Positions 1 through 5,935 of a DNA stretch of 14,286 bases are shown here, piece after piece. The translations under genes were made by a program, and so were the position numbers. The notes beneath the pieces are model-generated. The model was not told the origin of the DNA, did no database searches, and worked only from the letters and a program-made list of their open reading frames with translations. Origin of the DNA: an uncultured Oscillospiraceae bacterium (GTDB lineage Bacteria > Bacillota > Clostridia > Oscillospirales > Oscillospiraceae); the NCBI GenBank assembly GCA_900758315.1, contig CAAERF010000230.1:1-14286 (forward strand). Direction: 5' to 3'. Every line of letters begins with the position of its first letter. Position 1 is the first letter of the stretch.

Positions 1-347
1 ATGACGGTGGCGGCATCATCGTCCAGGTCTCGGACAATGACCGGCATGGTTTCTTTCTCGGCCAGCTCACTGGCCCGGTGCCGCCTGTGACCGGCAACCA
101 GCTCATAGCCGCCATCGGCATCGGGACGGACGATGGCAGGAACCAAAACGCCGTACTGCCGGATACTGTCCGCCGTTTCCATCATGGCCTCGTCATCCTT
201 GACCCTAAAGAGATGGTCTTTAAACGGATGCAGTTCAGACAGCGGAATTTCCACTACTTTTTCACGGCTGGCATCAACCCGGCTTTCCTCAGTAGGAAAC
301 AAATCATCGACTGAGGCCAGCTTTATGTTTTTCGCACTGCTTTTCAA
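1..347 (-). CDS. parB: ParB/Spo0J-family partition protein, N-terminal part (runs off window)
   Basis: ParB-type CTPase that, with ParA, segregates a plasmid or integrated element by binding parS-like sites. Only the first 115 residues are present; the gene continues past position 1. The visible part matches the ParB N-terminal domain: a VVEIPLSELHPF segment (residues 31-42), an SIRQYGVLVPAIVRP segment (61-75), and the arginine-rich nucleotide-binding box GHRRHRA (86-92), a variant of the GERRxRA box of chromosomal ParB. I place the start at a TTG (347-345) because AAGGAGG lies 9 nt upstream and the protein then begins MKSSAKNIKLASVDDLF. The first 44 nt overlap the 3' end of parA in another frame, so translational coupling is likely. 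The GHRR variant and the neighbouring ParA suggest a mobile-element rather than a chromosomal Spo0J system (inference). Confidence 0.85.
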   Translation of the reverse strand, partial: MKSSAKNIKLASVDDLFPTEESRVDASREKVVEIPLSELHPFKDHLFRVKDDEAMMETADSIRQYGVLVPAIVRPDADGGYELVAGHRRHRASELAEKETMPVIVRDLDDDAATV

Positions 348-1125
348 TTTTCATCACCTCCTTCGACAGATTTTTGTAAGCGGCAACAACCTTTCCCTCC
401 GGGTCGTGGGCGTAAATGCTCTTGCCCTCGGCGCTGATCTCCTTGGCCCGGACGGAGTGCGGAATTTCAGAGCCAAATACCTTGATCTTGGAACCGTAGG
501 TTTCCCGCAGCAGGGCGCTGATCTCTTTTGCAAAGTTGGTGCGCCCGTCCACCATCGTCAGTAGGATGCCGTCGATTTACAGCTTGGGATTGATCTGCCT
601 CCGCACTTTGCTGATGGTTTGCAGCAGCTGTTCCAGTCCTTTGGCAGGCAGATCCTCCGCCTGGACGGGAATCAACACCCTGTTAGCGGCTGCCAGTGCA
701 TTGACTGTGAGCATACCCAGGGAGGGCTGGCAGTCAATCAAAATATGGGTATAGTCCCGTTTCACCGTGTCCAGATACTGCCGCAGAACGGTTTCCCGCC
801 TCATAGCGTTTACCAGGGACACCTCCATGCCGGAGAGCTGAATATCCGCAGGCATAAGGTCAACACCCTCCGCATGGTGCAGAATACCCTCGCTGGGCTG
901 GATGGGCAAATCGGTCAGCACCTTGCCCATCATATCGGAGAGTGTGACCGGCAGCGTGTCCGGGCGGGAATAGCCCAGACTGATAGACAGGCTGCCCTGG
1001 GGATCGCCGTCAATCAGCAGCACCTTTTTGCCTTCCTGTGCCAGTCCGATGCCGAGATTGGCGCAGGTCGTTGTTTTGCCAACGCCGCCCTTTTGGTTGG
1101 CGATGGCGATGATCTGTGCGTTCAA
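304..1125 (-). pseudogene. parA: ParA-family partition ATPase interrupted by an in-frame TAA
   Basis: Walker-type ATPase of the ParA/MinD superfamily, partner of ParB in DNA segregation. The N-terminal part shows IANQKGGVGKTTT (deviant Walker A, residues 8-20), VLLIDGDPQGS (Walker A') and HILIDCQPSLG (Walker B). Codon 183 is TAA (579-577), but the same frame then continues for 90 more codons with typical ParA C-terminal sequence (IDGILLTMVDGRTNFAKEI) to a TGA at 306-304. Total length of 273 codons is normal for plasmid/ICE ParA. The expected residue at the stop is Lys or similar, so one base change (AAA to TAA) explains it. Start chosen as TTG (1125-1123) with GAGGTGA just upstream, giving MNAQIIAIANQKGG; a GTG 9 nt upstream is the alternative. 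A disrupted gene is the simplest reading; a sequencing error or readthrough cannot be excluded. Confidence 0.8.
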
Positions 1126-1170
1126 TGACTTCACCTCATTTCTGATTGTTGGTATTCCTTCTGTAAATAG

Positions 1171-1201
1171 AAAAAGCCGCCACTTGAAAAAAGTGACGGC
1201 T
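1171..1201 (-). terminator. Intrinsic terminator/attenuator in the parA leader (parA-proximal)
   Basis: On the minus strand a 10-bp stem (1200-1191 with 1185-1176, one G-U pair, 5-nt loop) is followed at once by five U (1175-1171). It lies about 46 nt upstream of the parA start, so transcripts entering parA from upstream would have to pass it. Confidence 0.6.
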
Positions 1202-1235
1202 CTTTCTAACGCCGGAATCAATGCTTCTGAAATGC

Positions 1236-1265
1236 AAAAAGCGCCCAGTAATGATACTGAGCGCT
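1236..1265 (-). terminator. Second intrinsic terminator in the parA leader
   Basis: On the minus strand an 11-bp stem (1265-1255 with 1250-1240, one G-U pair, 4-nt loop) leads into five U (1240-1236). It is the upstream member of a tandem pair. No minus-strand gene lies between it and the rpsI terminator, so it either ends a leader RNA of parA or is left over from a lost gene. Confidence 0.6.
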
Positions 1266-1290
1266 CGGCATTAAACTGTTTTTCTTTTGT

Positions 1291-1497
1291 TCAAATTCGG
1301 TCAAATTGTGTCAAACCATTTCAGCGGAAAATGGTACTGGACAGGGTCTCAAAAGCGGTCTCTGAGAAGCTCAAAATCGGCTCCCATTTAGCCCGTAATT
1401 TAACCCATCTATTAACCCATTTCGAGATTTAACCCCTGTTTAACCCATAAAAATCGCGTCAAACCAAGTCGGCTTGCTTCAAAACCCATCAAACCAT
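1291..1497. repeat. Iteron-like direct repeat cluster (TTAACCCAT and TCAAACCAT families)
   Basis: Five TTAACCCAT-type units start at 1388 (TTAGCCCGT), 1400, 1412, 1429 (TTAACCCCT) and 1440. The spacings are 12, 12, 17 and 11 bp, close to one helical turn in three of the four steps. They are flanked by a second family: TCAAATT at 1291 and 1301 and TCAAACCAT at 1311, 10 bp apart, then TCAAACCAA at 1459, TCAAAACCCA at 1479 and TCAAACCAT at 1489. Such arrays are typical of protein-binding sites at plasmid origins or of integrase/excisionase arm sites at element ends. The binding protein is unknown. They do not match DnaA boxes or the Spo0J parS. Confidence 0.6.
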
Positions 1498-1506
1498 GTG
1501 AAAAGG

Positions 1507-1541
1507 AAAAACCCCGGAAACCTTGAATTTCCGGGGTTTTT
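1507..1541 (-). terminator. Terminator of the rplM-rpsI operon
   Basis: A perfect 14-bp stem (1507-1520 with 1528-1541) encloses a 7-nt loop, GC-rich at its core and ending in U5, and begins 18 nt after the rpsI stop codon. On the minus strand it is followed by CCTTTT. It is nearly symmetrical and could also work on the plus strand. Confidence 0.9.
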
Positions 1542-1559
1542 GAACACTTTTGATGAAGT

Positions 1560-1964
1560 TTAGCGCTTGCTGAACTGAGGTGCGCGACGGGCTGCCTTGA
1601 GACCGTACTTTTTACGTTCTTTCATTCTCGGGTCGCGGGTCAGATAGCCGGCCTTCTTCAGGACGGGACGGAATTCCGGATTGACCTGGAGCAGCGCGCG
1701 GGAGATGCCGTGACGCAGAGCGCCGGCCTGTCCAGTGACGCCGCCACCGGTAACGGTAGCGATGATGTCCACCTTTTCCACGGTCTCAGTGAGAACCAGA
1801 GGCTGACGGGTGATGAGCTTCAGGGTATCCAGACCGAAGTAATCGTCGATATCACGGCCATTGATGGTGATCTTGCCGGTGCCGCCCTCATACAGGCGCA
1901 CGCGGGCGACGGAAGACTTACGGCGGCCAGTGCCATACAGGTAAGGTTTCTTGCTCTTATACAT
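1560..1964 (-). CDS. rpsI: 30S ribosomal protein S9 (uS9)
   Basis: Small-subunit ribosomal protein whose C-terminal tail reaches the P-site tRNA. The 134-residue product is family-typical: it opens with [16 protein letters not shown] (about residues 9-24), has the [19 protein letters not shown] core (about 73-91), and ends in the basic tail RRAPQFSKR, whose final SKR is diagnostic. It is the second gene of the conserved rplM-rpsI pair, 18 bp after rplM, with a GGAGGG ribosome binding site, and is co-transcribed from the rplM promoter. A terminator follows directly. Beyond it the order becomes plasmid-like parA-parB, so the 3' flank of this gene may be an element junction. Confidence 0.98.
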   Translation of the reverse strand: MYKSKKPYLYGTGRRKSSVARVRLYEGGTGKITINGRDIDDYFGLDTLKLITRQPLVLTETVEKVDIIATVTGGGVTGQAGALRHGISRALLQVNPEFRPVLKKAGYLTRDPRMKERKKYGLKAARRAPQFSKR

Positions 1965-1982
1965 GGTTCATTTCCCTCCCTA

Positions 1983-2408
1983 TTATTCGACGACGACGGG
2001 CTTCTGAGCAGCGTGACCGTGCTCGGGACCGCGGTAGACGCGCAGGCGGGTCAGAGCGGCAGCGCCCAGGCTGTTCTTGGGCAGCATGCCCTTGACGGCC
2101 TGCTTGACGGCGAATTCAGGGCGCTTCTGCATCAGGGTACCATAGGAGATCTCCTTCAGGCCGCCGGTCCAGCCGGAGTGATGACGATAGAATTTCTGAG
2201 TTGCTTTGTTGCCGGTGAGCACAGCCTTGTCCGCGTTGATGACGATGACGAAATCGCCGCAGTCAACGTGGGGGGTGTACTCGGGCTTGGTCTTGCCGCG
2301 CAGCAGATCGGCGGCGGCAACAGCGGTCTTGCCCAGGGGCTTGCCAGCTGCATCCAAGACGTACCATTTCCGTTCCAGGTCGCCCTTTTTTGCCATATAA
2401 GTGGACAT
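1983..2408 (-). CDS. rplM: 50S ribosomal protein L13 (uL13)
   Basis: Large-subunit protein that binds 23S rRNA early in assembly. The 141 residues contain the family hallmarks: [15 protein letters not shown] (about 16-30), the [18 protein letters not shown] core, [18 protein letters not shown] (about 108-115) and the [17 protein letters not shown] end. I use the ATG at 2408, which has GGAGGG 7 nt upstream, rather than an upstream in-frame ATG at 2444 that lacks a ribosome binding site and adds a non-conserved extension. It is the first gene of an operon with rpsI. A promoter and a leader hairpin lie directly upstream, consistent with autoregulation known for L13 leaders in Bacillota. Confidence 0.98.
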   Translation of the reverse strand: MSTYMAKKGDLERKWYVLDAAGKPLGKTAVAAADLLRGKTKPEYTPHVDCGDFVIVINADKAVLTGNKATQKFYRHHSGWTGGLKEISYGTLMQKRPEFAVKQAVKGMLPKNSLGAAALTRLRVYRGPEHGHAAQKPVVVE

Positions 2409-2460
2409 ATAAAACCCTCCATTTGTTCTTAGAAAACAAAACAATTAAACAAAAATACAC

Positions 2461-2503
2461 GCTGGTTTTGCGGGCAAAGGTGCTGAAAAATGCAAAACAC
2501 AGC
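2461..2503 (-). ncRNA. Leader hairpin of rplM, candidate L13-type ribosomal leader
   Basis: Minus-strand GCTGTGTTTTGC (2503-2492) pairs with GCAAAACCAGC (2471-2461), leaving one bulged base and a 20-nt loop. The hairpin starts almost exactly at the predicted transcription start and lies about 50 nt upstream of the rplM start codon. A structured L13 leader is known in Bacillota (Rfam lists one); I infer membership from position and structure, not from a recalled consensus. Confidence 0.45.
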
Positions 2504-2510
2504 ATGTATA

Positions 2511-2540
2511 GTTATAGCACAGAGGTGCGACCGCTGTCAA
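2511..2540 (-). promoter_or_regulatory. Sigma-A promoter of rplM-rpsI
   Basis: A perfect -35 TTGACA (2540-2535), an 18-bp spacer and an extended -10 TGC-TATAAC (-10 at 2516-2511). The predicted start is near 2504, giving a leader of about 96 nt. Confidence 0.8.
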
Positions 2541-2637
2541 CCGATTTTTTCATTTTTTCAATTTACCATTCTCTTATCTCCCGTTTTCTCTTATTTACTC
2601 TCTCACATTCTTGTTTTCTCAATTCCATTTTTCATTT

Positions 2638-2907
2638 TTAACCGCTCCGGACCAGCCAGTTCAGCATCATCAGCAGGCCCAGTCCCGGCGCGCCCAGCAC
2701 GCCCAGCACCAGCGCATTGCCCAGATTTACCCCCAGATTCAGGCCGATGGCGCCGCCCACATAGGACAGTGCGGTGAGGACACCGGCCCCCACCGCCGTG
2801 CGCAGCACCAGCTTGACCACTGCCGCCACCACCCGGCGCAGCAACACCAGTACCAGCAGTCCGCCGAACACCCCCAGTCCCCAGAGCACCTGGGTTTCCG
2901 TACTCAT
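2638..2907 (-). CDS. bofA: BofA-family inhibitor of pro-sigma-K processing
   Basis: Small integral membrane protein. In Bacillus subtilis BofA holds the SpoIVFB protease inactive in the outer forespore membrane until the sigma-K checkpoint. The 89 residues contain a hydrophobic N-terminal segment (about 8-23), a middle basic stretch (RRVV, 24-27), and the family signature at the C-terminal end: an LNLGVNLGNALVLGVLGAPG stretch (about 56-75) followed by a hydrophobic tail. The start codon directly abuts the stop of yaaL, and the GGGAGG inside the yaaL end serves as ribosome binding site. The yaaL-bofA order is conserved in B. subtilis, where recR precedes it; no recR is present here. No terminator hairpin is visible after the stop. 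The gene supports a spore-forming host. Confidence 0.85.
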   Translation of the reverse strand: MSTETQVLWGLGVFGGLLVLVLLRRVVAAVVKLVLRTAVGAGVLTALSYVGGAIGLNLGVNLGNALVLGVLGAPGLGLLMMLNWLVRSG

Positions 2908-3150
2908 CTAACTGCCTCCCAGGGCCTTGACCCGGCGCAGCAGATAGGTATACCTGGCCTGGAGCGACTTGATCTCAAAGACGGAGGACTCGATCAGATC
3001 GGGATCCTCCACTGTGTCAAACTGGAGATAGGCCTGCTGAATTTGCAGCCGGGTACGCTCCAGCCCGTCCATCAGCTCCAGCCGTTCGGTCTCCTCCTGG
3101 CTGGCCACCTCCTTCTTCAGCCCCAGGGCGCGCATTACCAGATCCGTCAT
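2908..3150 (-). CDS. yaaL: YaaL-family protein (DUF2508)
   Basis: Short, charged, probably alpha-helical protein of unknown function. The 80 residues fit the DUF2508/YaaL pattern: acidic helices with LELMDGLERTRLQIQQAYLQ (about 29-48), a DPDLIESS motif (54-61) and a closing RYTYLLRRVKALGG helix. I take the ATG at 3150, which has AAAGGAGG 7 nt upstream; in-frame sequence further upstream lacks a ribosome binding site. It forms a zero-gap pair with bofA. The role is not established in any organism I know of. Its steady linkage to bofA hints at a part in sporulation, but that is inference. Confidence 0.85.
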   Translation of the reverse strand: MTDLVMRALGLKKEVASQEETERLELMDGLERTRLQIQQAYLQFDTVEDPDLIESSVFEIKSLQARYTYLLRRVKALGGS

Positions 3151-3174
3151 TGGACCGCCTCCTTTCCTGCTCTC

Positions 3175-3203
3175 AGTATATCTATTTTGCTGGTCAATTA
3201 TTC
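3175..3203 (-). promoter_or_regulatory. Possible sigma-E-like promoter of yaaL-bofA
   Basis: Minus-strand GAATA (3203-3199), a 16-nt spacer and GATATACT (3182-3175) resemble the mother-cell sigma-E pattern ATA/CATAnnnT, with one mismatch in the -10. A TTGACC lies only 11 nt from TATACT, too close for sigma-A. bofA is sigma-E-dependent in B. subtilis. Weak evidence. Confidence 0.3.
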
Positions 3204-3437
3204 CAATGTGCCCACGGAATCCCAACCTCAGACGCCACTTTTTTCCACTCTCCCGCCGCCGCATATTTTCACTGCCTCCGGCCATACTAGGCTCAGACAG
3301 CGCAGCGGCGGTCTCCTCTCTTATCAGACCGGTGTCTCAAGGCACTTTTTCCCTGGGACGAATGGTCAGAGCGGAGTCCGTGAGCCGGCCGGCTGAGCCG
3401 ATCCTTTTTCGTCCTCAACCTCTCCGGTTTTCTTACG

Positions 3438-3709
3438 CGCCTGTCGAGAAGATAGGGACACGCGATGCCGCCTGATCCCCGGTATCGCGTGTCCCAGGCG
3501 GAATGCGGCCGATCTCCGCATTCCCACCGGTCCTGTTATGGATGGTCCGGAGCCTGTGAAAGGCGCCACGTTGTGATTCGGCCAGGACCGTTTTGTGAGG
3601 GTTTTGAGGCGACCGCTGCCCAAACCGGTTTTGCAGCCGGTTTCGGGATCCGCTCTTGCCTCACCGCCCTTTCCGCCCGGAACAGCCCCTTTTTACGGCT
3701 GCTCCGGGC
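3438..3709. other. Gene-free region with five strong stem-loops
   Basis: Between the yaaL start and the folT promoter (about 600 bp) I find no credible gene. The region holds five hairpins: 3455-3470/3480-3495 (16 bp, one G-U, nested in CGCCT/AGGCG at 3438/3496), 3500-3508/3516-3524 (9 bp), 3528-3535/3583-3590 (8 bp, enclosing a smaller stem and followed by TTTT), 3622-3628/3637-3643 (7 bp) and 3675-3687/3697-3709 (13 bp, one mismatch). Short reading frames here have no recognisable product. It could be an unrecognised structured RNA, a dispersed repeat, or merely stacked terminators. I found no match to RNase P, tmRNA or SRP signature sequences. Confidence 0.45.
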
Positions 3710-3750
3710 AATCTATTTTGCGAAAAATCGTTCTTTTTTGACATTTTCCC

Positions 3751-3778
3751 TTGCAATATCACAATAACGGGCTATAAT
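3751..3778 (+). promoter_or_regulatory. Promoter of the folT transcript
   Basis: -35 TTGCAA (3751-3756), 16-bp spacer, perfect -10 TATAAT (3773-3778). A TTGACA at 3738 lacks a good -10 at normal spacing. The start near 3785 lies about 12 nt before the riboswitch aptamer. Confidence 0.7.
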
Positions 3779-3796
3779 AACAGGGTACAATTCAAT

Positions 3797-3935
3797 GGCA
3801 GAGTAGGCGCGCGCGTGTTCGCGGCGTGTCTCCGGCGTATGCCGGAGGCACCCCACCAGTACCAGTGAGACGGGGAGTTGCTCACCGGGCGAAAGGGATC
3901 TTTTCCCGGCAGTGCGTGCGTCGCATCCCGCTGCC
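3797..3935 (+). ncRNA. Tetrahydrofolate (THF) riboswitch aptamer upstream of folT
   Basis: The architecture matches the THF class found before folT in Bacillota. P1 is GGCAG (3797-3801) with CTGCC (3931-3935). The invariant AGTAG follows (3802-3806). P2 pairs GCGCGCGCGT (3807-3816) with GTGCGTGCGT (3912-3921) using several G-U pairs. The J2/1 strand GCATCCCG (3923-3930) is the usual pseudoknot partner. Inside, GTGAGACGGGGAGTTG and CTCACCGGGCGAAAGG (3865-3895) align with the conserved P3 region. An extra hairpin (TCTCCGGC/GCCGGAGG, about 3830-3848) enlarges one arm. The location before the folate transporter folT supports the assignment. Confidence 0.8.
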
Positions 3936-3953
3936 GCATAGGTAATGAGGAAA

Positions 3954-4050
3954 CGGGATGTCTGCACGCGCTCTTTTACCGGCGCCAGGGCATCCCTTCT
4001 CTAGTTTCCCCCTTTTTTATGCGGCATTCTGTCGTGTGAAAAAAAGGAGG
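3954..4050 (+). promoter_or_regulatory. Expression platform: switchable pairing and RBS-masking hairpin
   Basis: CGGGATG (3954-3960) can pair upstream with CATCCCG in the aptamer (3924-3930) or downstream with CATCCC (3991-3996), so the two foldings exclude each other. Further on, CCTTTTTT (4011-4018) is complementary to AAAAAAGG (4040-4047), which includes the first half of the AAGGAGG ribosome binding site of folT (4044-4050). This points to control of translation by masking the binding site, possibly with some termination. The functional switch is inferred. Confidence 0.55.
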
Positions 4051-4058
4051 AATTTCCC

Positions 4059-4580
4059 ATGAAAAACCGTACCACCCGCACCCTGGTCTCCCTGGCACTG
4101 CTGTGCGCTATGGAGATCGTCCTGGCACGCTTCTGCGTCATCTGGATCACCAACAGCATCAAGATCACCTTTGAGGCCATCCCCATCCTGCTGGCCGGCC
4201 TGCTCCTCGGACCGGTGGCCGGCGCTCTGGTGGGCGCCGCCTCGGACATCCTGGGCGCCGCATTTCTGTCCGGCCTGGGCTGGACCCCGGTCCTCACCGT
4301 CACCCCGGCTCTGCTGGGCCTGCTGGCGGGACTGCTCCGGCCCATCCTGCTGAAAAAGCCCACCCTGCCCCGCTTTTTCGCCGTCACTGCTCCCGGCTTT
4401 GTCATCGGCAGCATGATCTGGACCACCTGCTGGCTCAGCTTCCTGTACGGCTCTCCGCTCCCGGTCCTGCTGGCGGCCCGCGTACCTCTGTACTGCGTGA
4501 TCTGCATCCTGGACACCCTGGTGATCTACTTCCTGTACCGCAGCAACGCCTTCCAGCGCATCGGTATCTGGCCCTCCTGA
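4059..4580 (+). CDS. folT: FolT, folate-specific S component of an ECF transporter
   Basis: Membrane substrate-binding subunit that takes up folates together with the shared ECF module (EcfA, EcfA', EcfT), which is encoded elsewhere. The 173-residue protein is almost wholly hydrophobic with about five to six membrane segments. It carries the folate-family pattern: ALLCAMEIVLARF (about 14-26), IKITFEAIPILLAGLLLGPV (about 35-54, the KI.F..IP...G...GP motif), and GALVGAASDILGA (56-68) with the conserved acidic residue. The ATG at 4059 has AAGGAGG 8 nt upstream. An upstream THF riboswitch fits the function, as does folC 72 bp downstream; together they import and retain folate. Assignment to folate rather than another vitamin rests on the riboswitch plus sequence pattern. 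Confidence 0.88.
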   Translation: MKNRTTRTLVSLALLCAMEIVLARFCVIWITNSIKITFEAIPILLAGLLLGPVAGALVGAASDILGAAFLSGLGWTPVLTVTPALLGLLAGLLRPILLKKPTLPRFFAVTAPGFVIGSMIWTTCWLSFLYGSPLPVLLAARVPLYCVICILDTLVIYFLYRSNAFQRIGIWPS

Positions 4581-4652
4581 GCCGGTCACCTGCGGGCCTT
4601 TTGCGAGATTACGGCCGCGCCCTTGCGCCGCCGACGAAAGAAGTCGAATCCT

Positions 4653-5927
4653 ATGAGCTATGCTTCTACATTAGAATATATCCACTCGGTGAAGTGGCAG
4701 GGCAGTAAGCCCGGCCTCTCCCGCACCCAGACCCTGCTGGCGGCCCTGGACAATCCGGAGCGGAACCTGAAATTTGTCCACATCGCCGGTACCAACGGCA
4801 AGGGCAGCACCGCCGCCTGTCTGGCCTCCTGCCTCCACGCCGCCGGGTACCGGGTGGGACTGTACACCTCTCCCTACATCAACCGCTTTAACGAGCGGTT
4901 GCAGGTGGACGGCATCCCCATTCCCGATGGCGATCTGGAGAAATTGGTGGATCAGATCCGCCCGGCCGCAGACGCCATGGAGGATGCTCCCACCGAGTTT
5001 GAACTGATCACCGCCCTGGGTTTCCTTTACTTCGCCCAAGAGCACTGCGACATCGTGGTGCTGGAGGTGGGCCTGGGCGGCACGCTGGACTCCACCAACG
5101 TCATCGGTCCTCCGGAGGCGGCGGTGATCACCGCTCTGGGTATGGATCACACAGAGCAGCTGGGCAGCACTATGGCGGAGATCGCCGGGGCCAAGGCGGG
5201 CATCATCAAAGATGGCTGTTCCGTTATCTCCTACGGCGGCGTGCCCGAGGCGGACGCGGTGATCGCGGAGGTATGCCGTCAGAAGGGCTCTTCCCTGCAC
5301 CCGGTGGACTTTTCGCAGCTCACCCTGCGTCCCAGCACCCTGTCTGAGAGCCGGTTCGACTTCGGTGACCTGAAGGATCTCTCCCTGCCCCTCCTGGGCA
5401 GCTATCAGCCCTACAATGCCGCTGTGGCCATCACTACCTTAAAGGTATTGGCCGGCGCCGGCTGGAACATCTCCGACGACGCCATCCGGGAAGGACTGGC
5501 AACGGTCCAGTGGCCGGGCCGCTTTGAGCTGCTGCGCACTACTCCGTCCTTCCTGCTGGACGGCAGTCACAACCCGCCCGGTATGGAGGCCACTGCACAG
5601 AGCCTCCGGGACCGGTTCCCAGGTCAGAAATTCACCTTCCTGATCTCGGTGATGGCGGACAAGGATGTCACCGGTATCCTGCGGTCCATCCTGCCTCTGG
5701 CCCGGGAATTCGTGGCCGTGCGGGCCAATCTGCCCCGGGCCATGCCGGAAGAACAGCTGGCGGACCACATCCGCTCCCTGGGTGGCAGAGCAGAGAGCGC
5801 TCCCACCATCCCGGATGGGGTCGCCCGTGCTCTGGAGCTGGCTGGCGAGACCGGTCCGGTCTGCGCGCTGGGTACTCTGTACTTTTCCGCGGACGTGCGC
5901 CAGGCCCTGAACGCGCTGATCGGTTGA
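4653..5927 (+). CDS. folC: Folylpolyglutamate synthase / dihydrofolate synthase
   Basis: Cytosolic Mur-ligase-family enzyme that adds glutamate to folates using ATP, trapping them in the cell; some homologues also make dihydrofolate from dihydropteroate. The 424 residues contain the P-loop HIAGTNGKGST (43-53), YTSPYINRFNERL (71-83), EVGLGGTLDSTNV (138-150), the ITALGMDHTEQLG block (159-171), GAKAGIIK (179-186) with the lysine that is carbamylated in the family, and DGSHNP (303-308) of the C-terminal domain. Length is normal. I choose the ATG at 4653, which gives the usual MSYASTLEYIHS start, over an in-frame TTG at 4623. Its ribosome binding site is weak (AAAGAAG). It shares the folT transcript. 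The 82-bp repeat array and a terminator follow. Confidence 0.95.
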   Translation: MSYASTLEYIHSVKWQGSKPGLSRTQTLLAALDNPERNLKFVHIAGTNGKGSTAACLASCLHAAGYRVGLYTSPYINRFNERLQVDGIPIPDGDLEKLVDQIRPAADAMEDAPTEFELITALGFLYFAQEHCDIVVLEVGLGGTLDSTNVIGPPEAAVITALGMDHTEQLGSTMAEIAGAKAGIIKDGCSVISYGGVPEADAVIAEVCRQKGSSLHPVDFSQLTLRPSTLSESRFDFGDLKDLSLPLLGSYQPYNAAVAITTLKVLAGAGWNISDDAIREGLATVQWPGRFELLRTTPSFLLDGSHNPPGMEATAQSLRDRFPGQKFTFLISVMADKDVTGILRSILPLAREFVAVRANLPRAMPEEQLADHIRSLGGRAESAPTIPDGVARALELAGETGPVCALGTLYFSADVRQALNALIG

Positions 5928-5935
5928 ATCCGTTC

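Larger units (their letters stand above)
1..1500. mobile_element. Possible end of an integrated conjugative/plasmid-like element
   Basis: A plasmid/ICE-type parA-parB pair lies next to the 3' end of the housekeeping rplM-rpsI operon, separated from it by a gene-free, more AT-rich stretch with iteron-like repeats. The 3' end of rpsI is a known integration site for some ICEs in streptococci (established knowledge); whether it was used here is inference. No integrase, relaxase or paired att repeat is visible, because the element continues beyond position 1. The right border is therefore a guess, somewhere between about 1226 and 1506. Confidence 0.4.

Noticed and set aside
1388..1448. DnaA boxes or an oriC-type site
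   Set aside because: TTAACCCAT differs from TTATCCACA at several positions, and no dnaA or dnaN is near.
3366..3623. Small minus-strand reading frame in the stem-loop region
   Set aside because: No ribosome binding site or recognisable domain; it lies over inverted repeats, which explain its sequence.
3438..3709. RNase P, tmRNA or SRP RNA gene
   Set aside because: The conserved signature sequences of these RNAs were not found on either strand.
4623..4652. Upstream TTG start for folC
   Set aside because: It adds MRRRRKKSNP, which is not conserved; the ATG at 4653 gives the usual N-terminus.
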